Below, piece after piece: positions 35,598 through 45,676 of a DNA stretch of 64,000 nucleotides. Both the position numbers and the translations under genes were made by a program. The notes under the pieces were generated by a model. It did no database searches and was not told where the DNA came from. It saw only the letters and a list, made by a program, of their open reading frames with translations. The DNA is from Kosakonia arachidis (lineage in GTDB: Bacteria > Pseudomonadota > Gammaproteobacteria > Enterobacterales > Enterobacteriaceae), in the NCBI RefSeq assembly GCF_900116535.1, contig NZ_FPAU01000001.1:1289218-1353217 (forward strand). The letters run 5' to 3'. The first letter of the stretch is position 1; each line of letters starts with the position of its first letter.

Positions 35598-36260
35598 TCA
35601 GAAAACCCGTTCTTCCAGCGGGTTGGCGCGCTCAAGGCGTTTTGCCAGCCACGGCGGCAGTTGTCCGTTGAGTAGCGTTTTGATGGCGTCACACTGCGAG
35701 GTGATAGTCTGGCCGGGGGTGACTTTCATCGGATGGATATTGTGGCGGATCAGGCGGGCAGCGGCGGGGCCACCAATGGCTTCGCAAAACAGCAGATGGC
35801 AATCGCTGAGCAGTTGTGCGCGGCTCTCATTTGGCTCTTTGTCCTCGGGGCTGGCAGCGTAACGGCGCAAGTCATACAGCCAGCCGCCCTGGTCATCAAA
35901 GGCATAAATAAAAAACAGCCGCCCCTGACCAAAATGGCCATTGATTGCCATCCCATCCTGCGAGCAGAAGGCGACAATCAACTGAGGGCGACGCACCGCG
36001 TGGTCGATCACACGCAAATGGGCAGGCAGATCGCCTTTCAGGCACGCTTTGACCCGCGCCCAGCGTCCGGCGGACATTAATGCTTCCTCATGAGGAAAGT
36101 GTTGCTCAAGATAGCGTTGATCCAGCGAGGCAAGCAGTTCCGGCGTCAGCGCCTCATCGCAGTCGCCGGTCAGCCACGCCATGATTTGCGCGGGTTGCAG
36201 TTCCGGCAGCGCCTGGAACAGCGCCAGCATCCGCCAGAAAAGGGTATCGTTGTCGGACAT
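35598..36260 (-). CDS. nifY: NifY, apo-dinitrogenase/FeMo-co-binding protein
   Basis: NifY binds apo-MoFe protein and helps FeMo-co insertion. It has 220 residues, the Klebsiella length. An N-terminal helical domain (about 1-95) is followed by a NifX/NafY-like domain (about 100-215) with VAFCSQDGMAINGHFGQGRLFFIYAF (in part). The start follows AAGGAG, 11 bp after nifT. It is the last gene of nifHDKTY, and a strong terminator follows it. Confidence 0.96.
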   Translation of the reverse strand: MSDNDTLFWRMLALFQALPELQPAQIMAWLTGDCDEALTPELLASLDQRYLEQHFPHEEALMSAGRWARVKACLKGDLPAHLRVIDHAVRRPQLIVAFCSQDGMAINGHFGQGRLFFIYAFDDQGGWLYDLRRYAASPEDKEPNESRAQLLSDCHLLFCEAIGGPAAARLIRHNIHPMKVTPGQTITSQCDAIKTLLNGQLPPWLAKRLERANPLEERVF

Positions 36261-36271
36261 CGCTGATCTCC

Positions 36272-36490
36272 TTATACCAGGGCGTCGCGAGTGGCGCGCA
36301 GGCTAATGGGAAATGAGGGCCGTCCCGGTTGCAGATTGACGTAATAGCGGCGACCGCCCTCAAGAGAAATCGCGCCGCCCCAGCGTTCCGGGGAGTCGTG
36401 CTCAACATTCAGGATTTTCGCTTCCAGATCCTGCTTGGCGATATAACAGTAGAGATCCGCGCCGCGCTGGCGAATAATAACGACCGGCAT
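36272..36490 (-). CDS. nifT: NifT, small nitrogenase-associated protein
   Basis: NifT is a 72-residue protein of the nifHDK operon whose function is not settled. ATG 36490 is set by the ribosome-binding site GGGAGG and by the NifT N-terminus MPVVIIRQRGADLYCYIAKQ. A longer frame reaching into nifK is a shadow. The GGAISLEGGRRYYVNLQPG stretch is the family signature. Confidence 0.94.
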   Translation of the reverse strand: MPVVIIRQRGADLYCYIAKQDLEAKILNVEHDSPERWGGAISLEGGRRYYVNLQPGRPSFPISLRATRDALV

Positions 36491-36530
36491 AGTGCCTCCC
36501 TGAGCCCCGCGCAGAGCGGGGCTGTAATGG

Positions 36531-38093
36531 TTAACGGATAAGATCGAAGCTGTAGTCGGTTTTGCCGAGCTTGATGGTCTCTCTGTCGACTTTCTCCAGC
36601 ACCGCATTGACCAGCGTGGTAAGGATACTCATGGCCCCTTCGTAACCCCAGGTGGTCTGGCGGTGCAGATGGTGGCGATCGAACAGCGGGAACCCCAGGC
36701 GGATCAGCGGCACTTCAAACTGTTCACCCTTCGCCAGCGTATCGCGCTGGATAAACTTGGCGTAGGAGTTGCCGATCATAAAGTCCGGTTGACGGGTAAA
36801 CATCAACGAGCGGAAATGCCACAGATCGCAGTTGATAAAGACTTCGCTCTCTTTACCGTACGGCGAGGCATCGAGCATTTTCTTCATCGCTTTCTGCCAG
36901 CGTTTGTTACCGTTATGACACAGAATAACGGTCGGTTCGCATCCCAGTTCCAGCAGGAAGCGGGTCAGCCCCATGACAAAATCCGGGTCGCCGAACAGGC
37001 CGAATTTCTTACCGTGTAGCCAGGTGTGGGAGTCGAGCATCATATCCACCAGCCGACCGCGTTCCAGCGCTAAGCTATCCGGAATGGCTTTGCCGGTTAA
37101 CTGGCTTACTGTCATCAGCAGTTCGTCTGTTCCGGCCAGCCCCATCGGGATTTGCACTTCGGTGGCGGGTTGGTTCCAGCTTTCCTGCACAACTTTTTTG
37201 CTTTTCACCAGTTGCCAGGGTTGTAGCAGCAGGGTGTCGATCGCGTCAGGCGCTTCGCGCATCTCCTGCTGGGTCGTACCGCCAGCGTACATGTGATAAT
37301 GCCCGTCTGCCGGAGTATCCAGTACTTCGGAAGGATCGGAAAGCAGGCTGCACGGCACCTCCATTTGCGCCATCATGCGTTTCAGCACGCGGAAATTGCC
37401 GAGGTAGGTTTCAAACCCGCTGACCAGATTGATACGCGGTAACTTGCCCGGTTGCCCGCTGTAATCGGCGGTAAAGGTACGGGCAAAGCCCTCAAACATA
37501 TTGTCCCAGCCGGTGATATGGCTACCGATAAAGCTTGGCGTGTGCGCGTAAGGCACCTGAATCGCCGCGTCGACAAAGCCATCTTTTTTGGCGTTTGCAA
37601 TAAACGCCTGAAGATCGTCGCCGATGACCTCCGCCATACAGGTGGTGGAGACGGCAATGATTTCCGGCTTGTAGAGGGCGCTGGCGTTCTGCAACCCGGT
37701 GTTCAGGTTGTTGTTCCCGCCGAATACTGCCGCATCTTCCGTCATCGAGTCCGAAACACAGGCAATGGGCTCTTTAAAGTGACGGTTAAAATAGGTGCGG
37801 AAATAGGCCACACACCCCTGGGAGCCGTGAACATACGGCAGGGTATTGGCAAAGCCCAGCGCACAAAGTACCGCGCCCAGTGGCTGGCAGGCTTTGGCCG
37901 GATCGATTGTCAGCGCTTCGCGTTGAAAGTTAAGCGCTTCATACTCTGCCGTGGTGGTCCATTGAAAGACCTCCTGCACGCGCGCCGGATCGTGGGCCTC
38001 TTCCAGTTGCCGTTTATCTTTAAACAGCATCTGGTACGCATCTTGTTCAAACAGCGGATGACAGTTTTGAATTTTCTCAGCACTTTGGCTCAT
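36531..38093 (-). CDS. nifK: NifK, nitrogenase MoFe protein beta subunit
   Basis: It is the beta subunit of the alpha2-beta2 MoFe protein that reduces N2. ATG 38093 (GGGAGGAGAACACC ahead) gives 520 residues, the Klebsiella length. The P-cluster cysteines are C69 (KACQPLG), C94 (HGSQGCVAYF) and C152 (STTCMAEVIGDD). The gene follows nifD by 55 bp and precedes nifT by 40 bp in nifHDKTY. Confidence 0.98.
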   Translation of the reverse strand: MSQSAEKIQNCHPLFEQDAYQMLFKDKRQLEEAHDPARVQEVFQWTTTAEYEALNFQREALTIDPAKACQPLGAVLCALGFANTLPYVHGSQGCVAYFRTYFNRHFKEPIACVSDSMTEDAAVFGGNNNLNTGLQNASALYKPEIIAVSTTCMAEVIGDDLQAFIANAKKDGFVDAAIQVPYAHTPSFIGSHITGWDNMFEGFARTFTADYSGQPGKLPRINLVSGFETYLGNFRVLKRMMAQMEVPCSLLSDPSEVLDTPADGHYHMYAGGTTQQEMREAPDAIDTLLLQPWQLVKSKKVVQESWNQPATEVQIPMGLAGTDELLMTVSQLTGKAIPDSLALERGRLVDMMLDSHTWLHGKKFGLFGDPDFVMGLTRFLLELGCEPTVILCHNGNKRWQKAMKKMLDASPYGKESEVFINCDLWHFRSLMFTRQPDFMIGNSYAKFIQRDTLAKGEQFEVPLIRLGFPLFDRHHLHRQTTWGYEGAMSILTTLVNAVLEKVDRETIKLGKTDYSFDLIR

Positions 38094-38148
38094 GGTGTTC
38101 TCCTCCCGCGCCACAAATCGGTGAACAGACGGGATAGCAGGATTAAAA

Positions 38149-39597
38149 TCAGGCGGATTTCAGCCACGGCGCGGTCAACTGGCCCCATGCGGGGTTGTTG
38201 ATCGTCATATCCATATCGCGGGCGAAGATGGCAAAGCCGTCATAACCGTGATAGGGGCCGGAGTAATCCCAGGAGTGCATCTGGCGAAACGGCACACCCA
38301 TTTTCTGGAAGATGTACTTCTCTTTAATGCCGGAGCCGATCAGATCCGGTTTCAGCGCTTTGACAAAGGCTTCCAGTTCATAACTGCTGGCATCATCGAA
38401 CAACAAAGTGCCTTCTTTCAGATCCGGCAGGGTGCGGTCATAGTCATCGTTATGGGCAAATTCATAACCCGCAGCGATAATTTCCATCCCCAGATCTTCA
38501 TAAGCGCCAATCACATGGCGAGGACGTAACCCCCCCATATAGAGCAGCACTTTGCGGCCTTCCAGACGCGGACGGTATTTGGCGATGATGGCGTCGTTCT
38601 GCGCCTGATATTTGGCGATCACCGCTTCGGCGTTGGCGCGAATGGTGTCGTCAAACATATCGGCGATTTTGCGCAACGACTCGGCGACTTTGGTCGGGCC
38701 GAAGAAGTTGTACTCCATCCACGGAATACCGTGTTTCTCCTCCATATGGCGGGAGATGTAGTTCATTGAGCGGTAGCAGTGCACAAGATTGAGTTTGACG
38801 AACGGCGTGTTCTCCATCTCAACCAGTGTGCCGTCGCCGGACCACTGCGCCACCACGCGCAGGCCCATCTCTTCGAGCAAAATGCGCGAAGCCCAGGCAT
38901 CGCCGCCGATGTTGTAATCACCGATGATCGCCACGTCATAAGGGCCAGCCTCAAACGGCTTACCTTCGCGGTTATCCAGCACCCAGTCGCGGATCACATC
39001 GTTGGCAATGTGGTGGCCGAGTGACTGGGAAACACCGCGAAAGCCTTCGCAACGCACCGGAATAACCGGTTTATTGATGGCTTTGCGGCTGGCGTTGGCG
39101 ACGGCTTCAATGTCATCGCCAATCAGGCCGACCGGGCATTCTGACTGAATGGAAATCCCTTTGGTTAGCGGGAACAGCGTTTCCATCTCTTCAATCAGTT
39201 TGGTCAGCTTTTTATCGCCGCCAAACACGATATCTCGCTCCTGAAAATCGGAGGTAAAGTTGAGCGTACCGAAGCTATCGACGCCGCTGACGCCGGTGTA
39301 GTAGTTACGCCGCCCGGCGCGGGAGTACTGACCGCAGCCGATCGGGCCGTGGGAGATATGGGCCATATCTTTGATCGGCCCGAATACCACCCCTTTAGAA
39401 CCGGCGTAAGAGCAACCACGGACGGTCATCACACCGGGCTGCGACTTACGGTTGGAGATGATGCATTTCCCGACGCTTTCCATCTCCGGGTCACTCACCA
39501 TCATGTGCTTTCTGCGTTCTTTGCGCGTTTTTTCCGGAAAGATCTCCAGCACTTCCTGGATGATCTCCAGATTACGTTCGCCTGTTGCATTGCTCAT
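38149..39597 (-). CDS. nifD: NifD, nitrogenase MoFe protein alpha subunit
   Basis: It is the catalytic alpha subunit holding FeMo-co. It has 482 residues. P-cluster ligands are C62, C88 and C154, and FeMo-co ligands are C274 ([10 protein letters not shown]) and H441 ([13 protein letters not shown]). The substrate-site residues Q191 and H195 are in [11 protein letters not shown], so it is a molybdenum-type, fully equipped enzyme. The start has AGGAAG upstream. It is second in nifHDKTY, 27 bp after nifH. Confidence 0.98.
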   Translation of the reverse strand: MSNATGERNLEIIQEVLEIFPEKTRKERRKHMMVSDPEMESVGKCIISNRKSQPGVMTVRGCSYAGSKGVVFGPIKDMAHISHGPIGCGQYSRAGRRNYYTGVSGVDSFGTLNFTSDFQERDIVFGGDKKLTKLIEEMETLFPLTKGISIQSECPVGLIGDDIEAVANASRKAINKPVIPVRCEGFRGVSQSLGHHIANDVIRDWVLDNREGKPFEAGPYDVAIIGDYNIGGDAWASRILLEEMGLRVVAQWSGDGTLVEMENTPFVKLNLVHCYRSMNYISRHMEEKHGIPWMEYNFFGPTKVAESLRKIADMFDDTIRANAEAVIAKYQAQNDAIIAKYRPRLEGRKVLLYMGGLRPRHVIGAYEDLGMEIIAAGYEFAHNDDYDRTLPDLKEGTLLFDDASSYELEAFVKALKPDLIGSGIKEKYIFQKMGVPFRQMHSWDYSGPYHGYDGFAIFARDMDMTINNPAWGQLTAPWLKSA

Positions 39598-39624
39598 AAT
39601 CGTCTTCCTGTTGGCGGGCGTGCA

Positions 39625-40584
<960 letters not shown>

Positions 40585-40664
40585 TTAATTTGTTGATTTT
40601 AAAGAATTTGATGTTTTCGCTGTCGCAAAGGGAGGGGCAAAGAGTAAACAATCGCCTTACCAAT

Positions 40665-40680
40665 TGTTCGAAACAGAACA
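40665..40680. promoter_or_regulatory. NifA upstream activator sequence for nifH
   Basis: TGT-TCGAAACAGA-ACA is a perfect site centred about 130 bp upstream of the predicted nifH start. Confidence 0.88.
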
Positions 40681-40697
40681 ATTCCGCACATCGTTTC

Positions 40698-40713
40698 TGT
40701 ACGTCGGGGTACA
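40698..40713. promoter_or_regulatory. NifA upstream activator sequence in the nifH-nifJ region
   Basis: TGT-ACGTCGGGGT-ACA is a perfect site, about 155 bp from the nifJ start and about 163 bp from the nifH start, so it could serve either promoter. Confidence 0.8.
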
Positions 40714-40733
40714 ACCCACGGCGTGCGACACTT

Positions 40734-40749
40734 TGTCGGCAGTTCAACA
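40734..40749. promoter_or_regulatory. NifA upstream activator sequence for nifJ
   Basis: TGT-CGGCAGTTCA-ACA is a perfect site centred about 120 bp upstream of the predicted nifJ start. Confidence 0.82.
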
Positions 40750-40833
40750 GGATGTCGCGTCCGCTGTCTTGTTTCATGCAACCGCTTTGGCATGCTTATA
40801 TTTAACTATTTGTTTATAAATGAATAAATGAGC

Positions 40834-40849
40834 TGGCACAGGCTGTGCA
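40834..40849 (+). promoter_or_regulatory. Sigma-54 promoter of nifJ
   Basis: TGGCACAGGCTGTGCA has a perfect -24 hexamer and the -12 GC at the right spacing. The start should be near 40861, 31 bp before nifJ. Confidence 0.85.
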
Positions 40850-40891
40850 ACGGCTGTAGGGAGATGACCTCTTACAGTCGAGGAATGTGCA

Positions 40892-43800
40892 ATGTCCGGA
40901 AAGATGAAAACAATGGATGGCAACGCGGCAGCGGCATGGATTTCGTATGCCTTTACTGATGTCGCCGCGATTTACCCCATTACCCCCTCAACACCGATGG
41001 CGGAAAACGTCGATCAGTGGGCGGCTGATGGCAAGAAAAACCTGTTTGGCCAGCCGGTGCGTTTAATGGAGATGCAGTCGGAAGCGGGTGCTGCCGGTGC
41101 CGTACACGGCGCGTTGCAGGCCGGGGCGCTGACCACCACCTATACCGCCTCGCAAGGGCTGCTGTTAATGATCCCCAATCTGTACAAAATTGCGGGTGAG
41201 CTGCTGCCCGGCGTGTTTCACGTCAGCGCTCGTGCGCTGGCAACCAACTCGCTAAATATTTTCGGCGATCATCAGGATGTGATGGCGGTTCGCCAGAGCG
41301 GCTGCGCGATGCTGGCGGAGAGCAACGTTCAGCAGGTAATGGATCTCTCGGCGGTGGCGCACCTCTCTGCCATTAAAGGCCGTGTACCTTTTATTAACTT
41401 TTTTGATGGTTTTCGTACTTCCCATGAGATCCAGAAAATTGAAGTGCTGGAGTATGACGATCTGGCGCCGTTGCTGGATACCGAGGCACTGAACCGCTTC
41501 CGACGTAACGCCCTGAACCCGGATCATCCGGTGATCCGCGGCACTGCGCAAAACCCCGATATCTATTTTCAGGAGCGGGAAGCCGCCAACCGCTACTACG
41601 ATGCACTGCCGGAGATCGTCGAAAACTATATGGCGGACATCTATCGCCTTACGGGACGCGAATACCACCTGTTTGATTACTACGGTGCAGACGATGCAGA
41701 ACAGATCATTGTGGCAATGGGGTCGGTATGCGACACCATTTCCGAAGTGGTGGACGCACTGATCGACAGCGGTGAAAAAGTGGGCCTGGTGACGGTGCAT
41801 CTGTTCCGGCCTTTTTCACTGTCGCACTTCTTTGCCAAAATTCCGAAAAGCGTCAAACGTATTGCGGTGCTCGATCGCACCAAAGAACCGGGCGCACAGG
41901 CGGAACCGCTGTGCCTCGATGTGAAAAACGCGTTTTATCACCAGCATGACGCGCCGCTGATTGTCGGCGGGCGTTATGCACTGGGCGGTAAAGATGTACT
42001 GCCAGGACATATTGTTTCGGTGTTTGAGAACCTGAAAAAACCGCTGCCGAAAGATGGCTTTACGGTGGGGATTTTCGACGATGTGACACATACGTCGCTG
42101 CCGGTGCCTGCGCATGATGTCCACGTTTCCCGCGAGGGGATCACTGCCTGTAAATTCTGGGGGCTGGGTTCCGATGGTACGGTCAGCGCCAACAAGAGCG
42201 CCATCAAGATCATCGGTGATAAAACGCCGATGTATGCGCAGGCTTACTTTGCCTACGATTCGAAAAAATCTGGCGGCATTACCGTTTCGCACCTGCGTTT
42301 TGGCGAACGGCCGATTACTTCGCCGTACCTGATCCACCGCGCGGATTTTATCTCCTGTTCACAGCAATCCTACGTTGATAAGTACGACCTGCTGGAGGGG
42401 CTGAACCCCGGCGGTACATTCCTGCTGAACTGCACCTGGTTTGGTGAAGAGCTCGAAGCACGGCTACCAAACAGTATGAAGCGCTATATAGCCCGTGAAG
42501 GGATCCGTTTTTACACCCTCAACGCGGTGGATATCGCCCGCAAGCTGGGTCTGGGCGGGCGCTTTAACATGCTGATGCAGGCGGCATTCTTCAAACTGGC
42601 GGGGATTATTGATCCACAAGCAGCGTCCGGTTACCTGAAGCAGGCAGTCGAGAAATCCTACGGCAGTAAAGGACAAAAAGTGGTGGATATGAATAATGCC
42701 GCCATTGATCTGGGGATGGAAGCCATCCAGGAAGTGATAGTGCCGGAACGCTGGGCGACGCTGGAAGATGACACGGTGGAAGAAACGCGGATGATGCCGG
42801 ATTTTATCCGCGACATCCTCGAGCCGATGAACCGGCAGAACGGCGACAAACTGCCGGTCAGCGCCTTTGTCGGTATGGAAGACGGGACATTCCCGACGGG
42901 AACCGCAGCATGGGAGAAACGTGGCATTGCGTTGCAGGTGCCGGTGTGGAACCCTGAAGGCTGTACCCAGTGCAATCAATGCGCCTTTATCTGCCCGCAT
43001 GCCGCTGTTCGCCCGGCGCTGTTGAATCAGGAAGAGCGCGATGCTGCGCCGGTCGTGCTGTTAAGTAAAGCGGCGCAGGGCGTGAAGGAATACGACTATC
43101 ATCTGGCTATTTCGCCGCTTGATTGTTCCGGCTGCGGCAACTGTGTCGATATCTGCCCGGCGAAGGGAAAAGCGCTCACAATGCAGCCGCTGGAGAGCCA
43201 GTTAGCGATGCAACCGGCGTGGGATTATGCGCTGGCGCTGTCGCCAAAAAACAACCCGTTCAACAAAACCACGGTCAAAGGTAGCCAGTTTGAAACCCCG
43301 TTACTGGAGTTTTCCGGCGCCTGTGCGGGTTGCGGCGAAACCCCGTATGCGCGACTGGTGACGCAGTTATTTGGCGATCGCATGATGATCGCCAACGCTA
43401 CCGGTTGTTCGTCGATCTGGGGGGCCAGTGCGCCGTCAATTCCCTGGACCACTAACCATAAAGGGCAAGGCCCGGCGTGGGCCAACTCGTTGTTCGAAGA
43501 TAACGCCGAGTTTGGTCTGGGGATGATGCTCGGTGGACGCGCGGTGCGTGAACAGCTCGCCAGTGATGCGATGGACGCGCTGGCTGCACCGCACAGTGAG
43601 GCGTTACAGCAGGCGTTGCGCCAGTGGCTGGAGGGTAAAGATCACGGTGAAGGTACGCGCGAGCGTGGCGAGCAGTTGAGTGCGCTGCTGGCGCAGGAGA
43701 AGGGCGATGATCCGCTGCTGAACCGCATGTACCAGAACCGCGACTATTTCGCTAAACGTTCACAGTGGATTTTTGGCGGCGACGGTTGGGCGTATGACAT

Positions 43801-44404
43801 CGGTTTTGGCGGCCTCGATCATGTGCTGGCCTCCGGGGAGGATGTGAATATTCTGGTGTTTGATACGGAGGTGTACTCTAACACCGGTGGGCAGTCGTCG
43901 AAATCGACGCCGGTTGCGGCGATTGCCAAGTTCGCCGCTGAAGGCAAACGGACGCGCAAGAAGGATCTCGGCATGATGGCAGTGAGTTACGGCAATGTGT
44001 ATGTCGCGCAGGTGGCGATGGGTGCGGATAAAGCCCAGACGCTGCGGGCGATAGCCGAAGCGGAGGCGTGGCCTGGCCCGTCGCTGGTTATCGCTTATGC
44101 GGCCTGTATCAACCACGGTCTGAAAGCTGGCATGGGATGCAGTATGCGCGAAGCAAAACGCGCAGTGGACGCGGGTTACTGGCATCTGTGGCGCTATAAC
44201 CCGCAACTGATGGCGAAGGGTAAGAATCCGTTTATTCTTGACTCCGACGAGCCGGAGGAGAGCTTCCGCGACTTCCTGATGGGCGAAGTGCGTTACGCCT
44301 CGCTGGGCCGTACCGCGCCGGAGCTGGCGGATCAACTCTTCGAGCAAACCGAGCAGGACGCAAAGCAGCGTTTCGCGCAGTATCAGCGAATGGCAGGGGA
44401 GTAA
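40892..44404 (+). CDS. nifJ: NifJ, pyruvate:flavodoxin oxidoreductase
   Basis: It oxidises pyruvate with CoA to acetyl-CoA and CO2 and passes the electrons to NifF. The 1170-residue single chain has the PFOR layout: an N-terminal pyrimidine-binding domain (YPITPSTPMAENVD), domain II, and a gamma domain with LRFGERPITSPYL. Two [4Fe-4S] ferredoxin motifs follow (CTQCNQCAFICPHA near 690 and CSGCGNCVDICPA near 745). The C-terminal TPP domain has GDGWAYDIGFGGLDH and NTGGQSSKSTP. A further cluster ligand region is CAGCGETPYARL. Divergent from nifH, with its own sigma-54 promoter. Confidence 0.98.
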   Translation: MSGKMKTMDGNAAAAWISYAFTDVAAIYPITPSTPMAENVDQWAADGKKNLFGQPVRLMEMQSEAGAAGAVHGALQAGALTTTYTASQGLLLMIPNLYKIAGELLPGVFHVSARALATNSLNIFGDHQDVMAVRQSGCAMLAESNVQQVMDLSAVAHLSAIKGRVPFINFFDGFRTSHEIQKIEVLEYDDLAPLLDTEALNRFRRNALNPDHPVIRGTAQNPDIYFQEREAANRYYDALPEIVENYMADIYRLTGREYHLFDYYGADDAEQIIVAMGSVCDTISEVVDALIDSGEKVGLVTVHLFRPFSLSHFFAKIPKSVKRIAVLDRTKEPGAQAEPLCLDVKNAFYHQHDAPLIVGGRYALGGKDVLPGHIVSVFENLKKPLPKDGFTVGIFDDVTHTSLPVPAHDVHVSREGITACKFWGLGSDGTVSANKSAIKIIGDKTPMYAQAYFAYDSKKSGGITVSHLRFGERPITSPYLIHRADFISCSQQSYVDKYDLLEGLNPGGTFLLNCTWFGEELEARLPNSMKRYIAREGIRFYTLNAVDIARKLGLGGRFNMLMQAAFFKLAGIIDPQAASGYLKQAVEKSYGSKGQKVVDMNNAAIDLGMEAIQEVIVPERWATLEDDTVEETRMMPDFIRDILEPMNRQNGDKLPVSAFVGMEDGTFPTGTAAWEKRGIALQVPVWNPEGCTQCNQCAFICPHAAVRPALLNQEERDAAPVVLLSKAAQGVKEYDYHLAISPLDCSGCGNCVDICPAKGKALTMQPLESQLAMQPAWDYALALSPKNNPFNKTTVKGSQFETPLLEFSGACAGCGETPYARLVTQLFGDRMMIANATGCSSIWGASAPSIPWTTNHKGQGPAWANSLFEDNAEFGLGMMLGGRAVREQLASDAMDALAAPHSEALQQALRQWLEGKDHGEGTRERGEQLSALLAQEKGDDPLLNRMYQNRDYFAKRSQWIFGGDGWAYDIGFGGLDHVLASGEDVNILVFDTEVYSNTGGQSSKSTPVAAIAKFAAEGKRTRKKDLGMMAVSYGNVYVAQVAMGADKAQTLRAIAEAEAWPGPSLVIAYAACINHGLKAGMGCSMREAKRAVDAGYWHLWRYNPQLMAKGKNPFILDSDEPEESFRDFLMGEVRYASLGRTAPELADQLFEQTEQDAKQRFAQYQRMAGE

Positions 44405-44460
44405 ACGGTAAATTTTACCCGGTAATGTTGCGCTTATCGGGTATTTGGACAACGGAGAGA

Positions 44461-44490
44461 CGCCATGCGTATTCACGCATGGCGTTATTT
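44461..44490 (+). terminator. Intrinsic terminator of nifJ
   Basis: A 10-bp perfect stem CGCCATGCGT-ATTC-ACGCATGGCG is followed by TTATTTTTTG. The following 44495-44720 is AT-rich leader before the HAD gene, with no other feature seen. Confidence 0.9.
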
Positions 44491-44720
44491 TTTGCGCTGT
44501 TCATTCTGCTATATCGTGGAGCACGACGAGAATATTACAACAAATAAACCGCTGCTATTCTGTGGTCGACAATTATGCTTTGTTCTATCGTTATCAGATA
44601 TTATTTTATGTCCTGAATTGCCTTAAACTCCAGCAATTTCCCCTTGCGGAGTTTACTGACCACTCAGGATGAGTCGAAAATAGATTAGCTGTACTTTCAT
44701 TGGCTTATAAGGAACGTATT

Positions 44721-45563
44721 ATGAAGTGTGCATTGGTTTATGACTTTGATGGCACTTTGGCTGACGGAGATTGTGCGCAACACGGCCTTATGCCTGCTCT
44801 GGGAATCAATAATGTTGGCGCATTCTGGCAGGAGGTAAAGCAGCGTGCCGCAGAAAATGATGGAGATGAAATTCTTTCTTATCTTGGATTATTGGTTGAA
44901 AAAGCAGCCCTGACAAATCCAAATGAACTCAGTATTCATAATCTTAAAAAACATGGTAAATCCATTCCGCTATATCCTGGGGTTGCTGATTGGTTTGACC
45001 GGATTAACAAGTATGCGGTTGACAATGGGCTGGAACTCCATCATTACATTATCTCCAGCGGGCTTGATGCGATGATTCGCGGAACGGAAATTGGTGACAA
45101 GTTTCGCATGATTTTCGCTTGTAAATATCACTATTCTGCAAATGGCACTTTAGCGACCTGGCCTGCTCAGGCGATTAATTACACGACAAAAACACAGTTT
45201 CTTTTTCGCATAAACAAAGGGATTGATAACTCCTGGGATAATGAAGCGGTAAATAGATTTATCGAGCCTGAACTGCGCGAGATACCTTTTCAGCGAATGA
45301 TTTATTTTGGCGATGGCGATACGGATATTCCGTCCATGAAAATGGTGCGCTATCAGGGCGGTGTCTCACTTGCCGTTTTTGATCAGGATAAATGGAAGAC
45401 TGCAAAAACGCAGGGAAAAGTTGAAAAATTGATAGCAGAGGAACGCGCCAATTATGTCGTACCTGCCATTTATGAGGATGGTAGTCAGTTAGATGTCACG
45501 GTGAAAGGGTTACTGCAATTATTTAAGCGTAAGTACGCCAACAAAGCGCTGTTGAGTAAATAA
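44721..45563 (+). CDS. HAD-superfamily phosphatase
   Basis: The 280-residue protein has HAD motif I at the N-terminus (YDFDGTLADGD, nucleophile D8 and D10), motif II in YIISSGLDAMI, and motif III/IV in FGDGDTDIPSMKMV, so it is a phosphoserine-phosphatase-like hydrolase. The substrate is unknown. ATG 44721 follows TAAGGAACG. Its codons are more AT-rich than those of the neighbouring nif genes, suggesting separate acquisition. It lies downstream of nifJ beyond a strong terminator, so it should be transcribed independently of nif. Confidence 0.85.
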   Translation: MKCALVYDFDGTLADGDCAQHGLMPALGINNVGAFWQEVKQRAAENDGDEILSYLGLLVEKAALTNPNELSIHNLKKHGKSIPLYPGVADWFDRINKYAVDNGLELHHYIISSGLDAMIRGTEIGDKFRMIFACKYHYSANGTLATWPAQAINYTTKTQFLFRINKGIDNSWDNEAVNRFIEPELREIPFQRMIYFGDGDTDIPSMKMVRYQGGVSLAVFDQDKWKTAKTQGKVEKLIAEERANYVVPAIYEDGSQLDVTVKGLLQLFKRKYANKALLSK

Positions 45564-45615
45564 TCAAGAACGGTGGACACGGTAAGAGAATATTTCTCAA
45601 GGTGGGTGAAATCGA

Positions 45616-45645
45616 CTGCCTGATAAGCGCAGCACCATCAGGCAG
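45616..45645. repeat. REP-like palindrome after the HAD gene
   Basis: CTGCCTGATAAGCGC and AGCACCATCAGGCAG form an imperfect REP hairpin between the convergent HAD and amidase genes. Confidence 0.75.
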
Positions 45646-45676
45646 GGTGATTATCCGTCAATCGACCAGACCGCAT

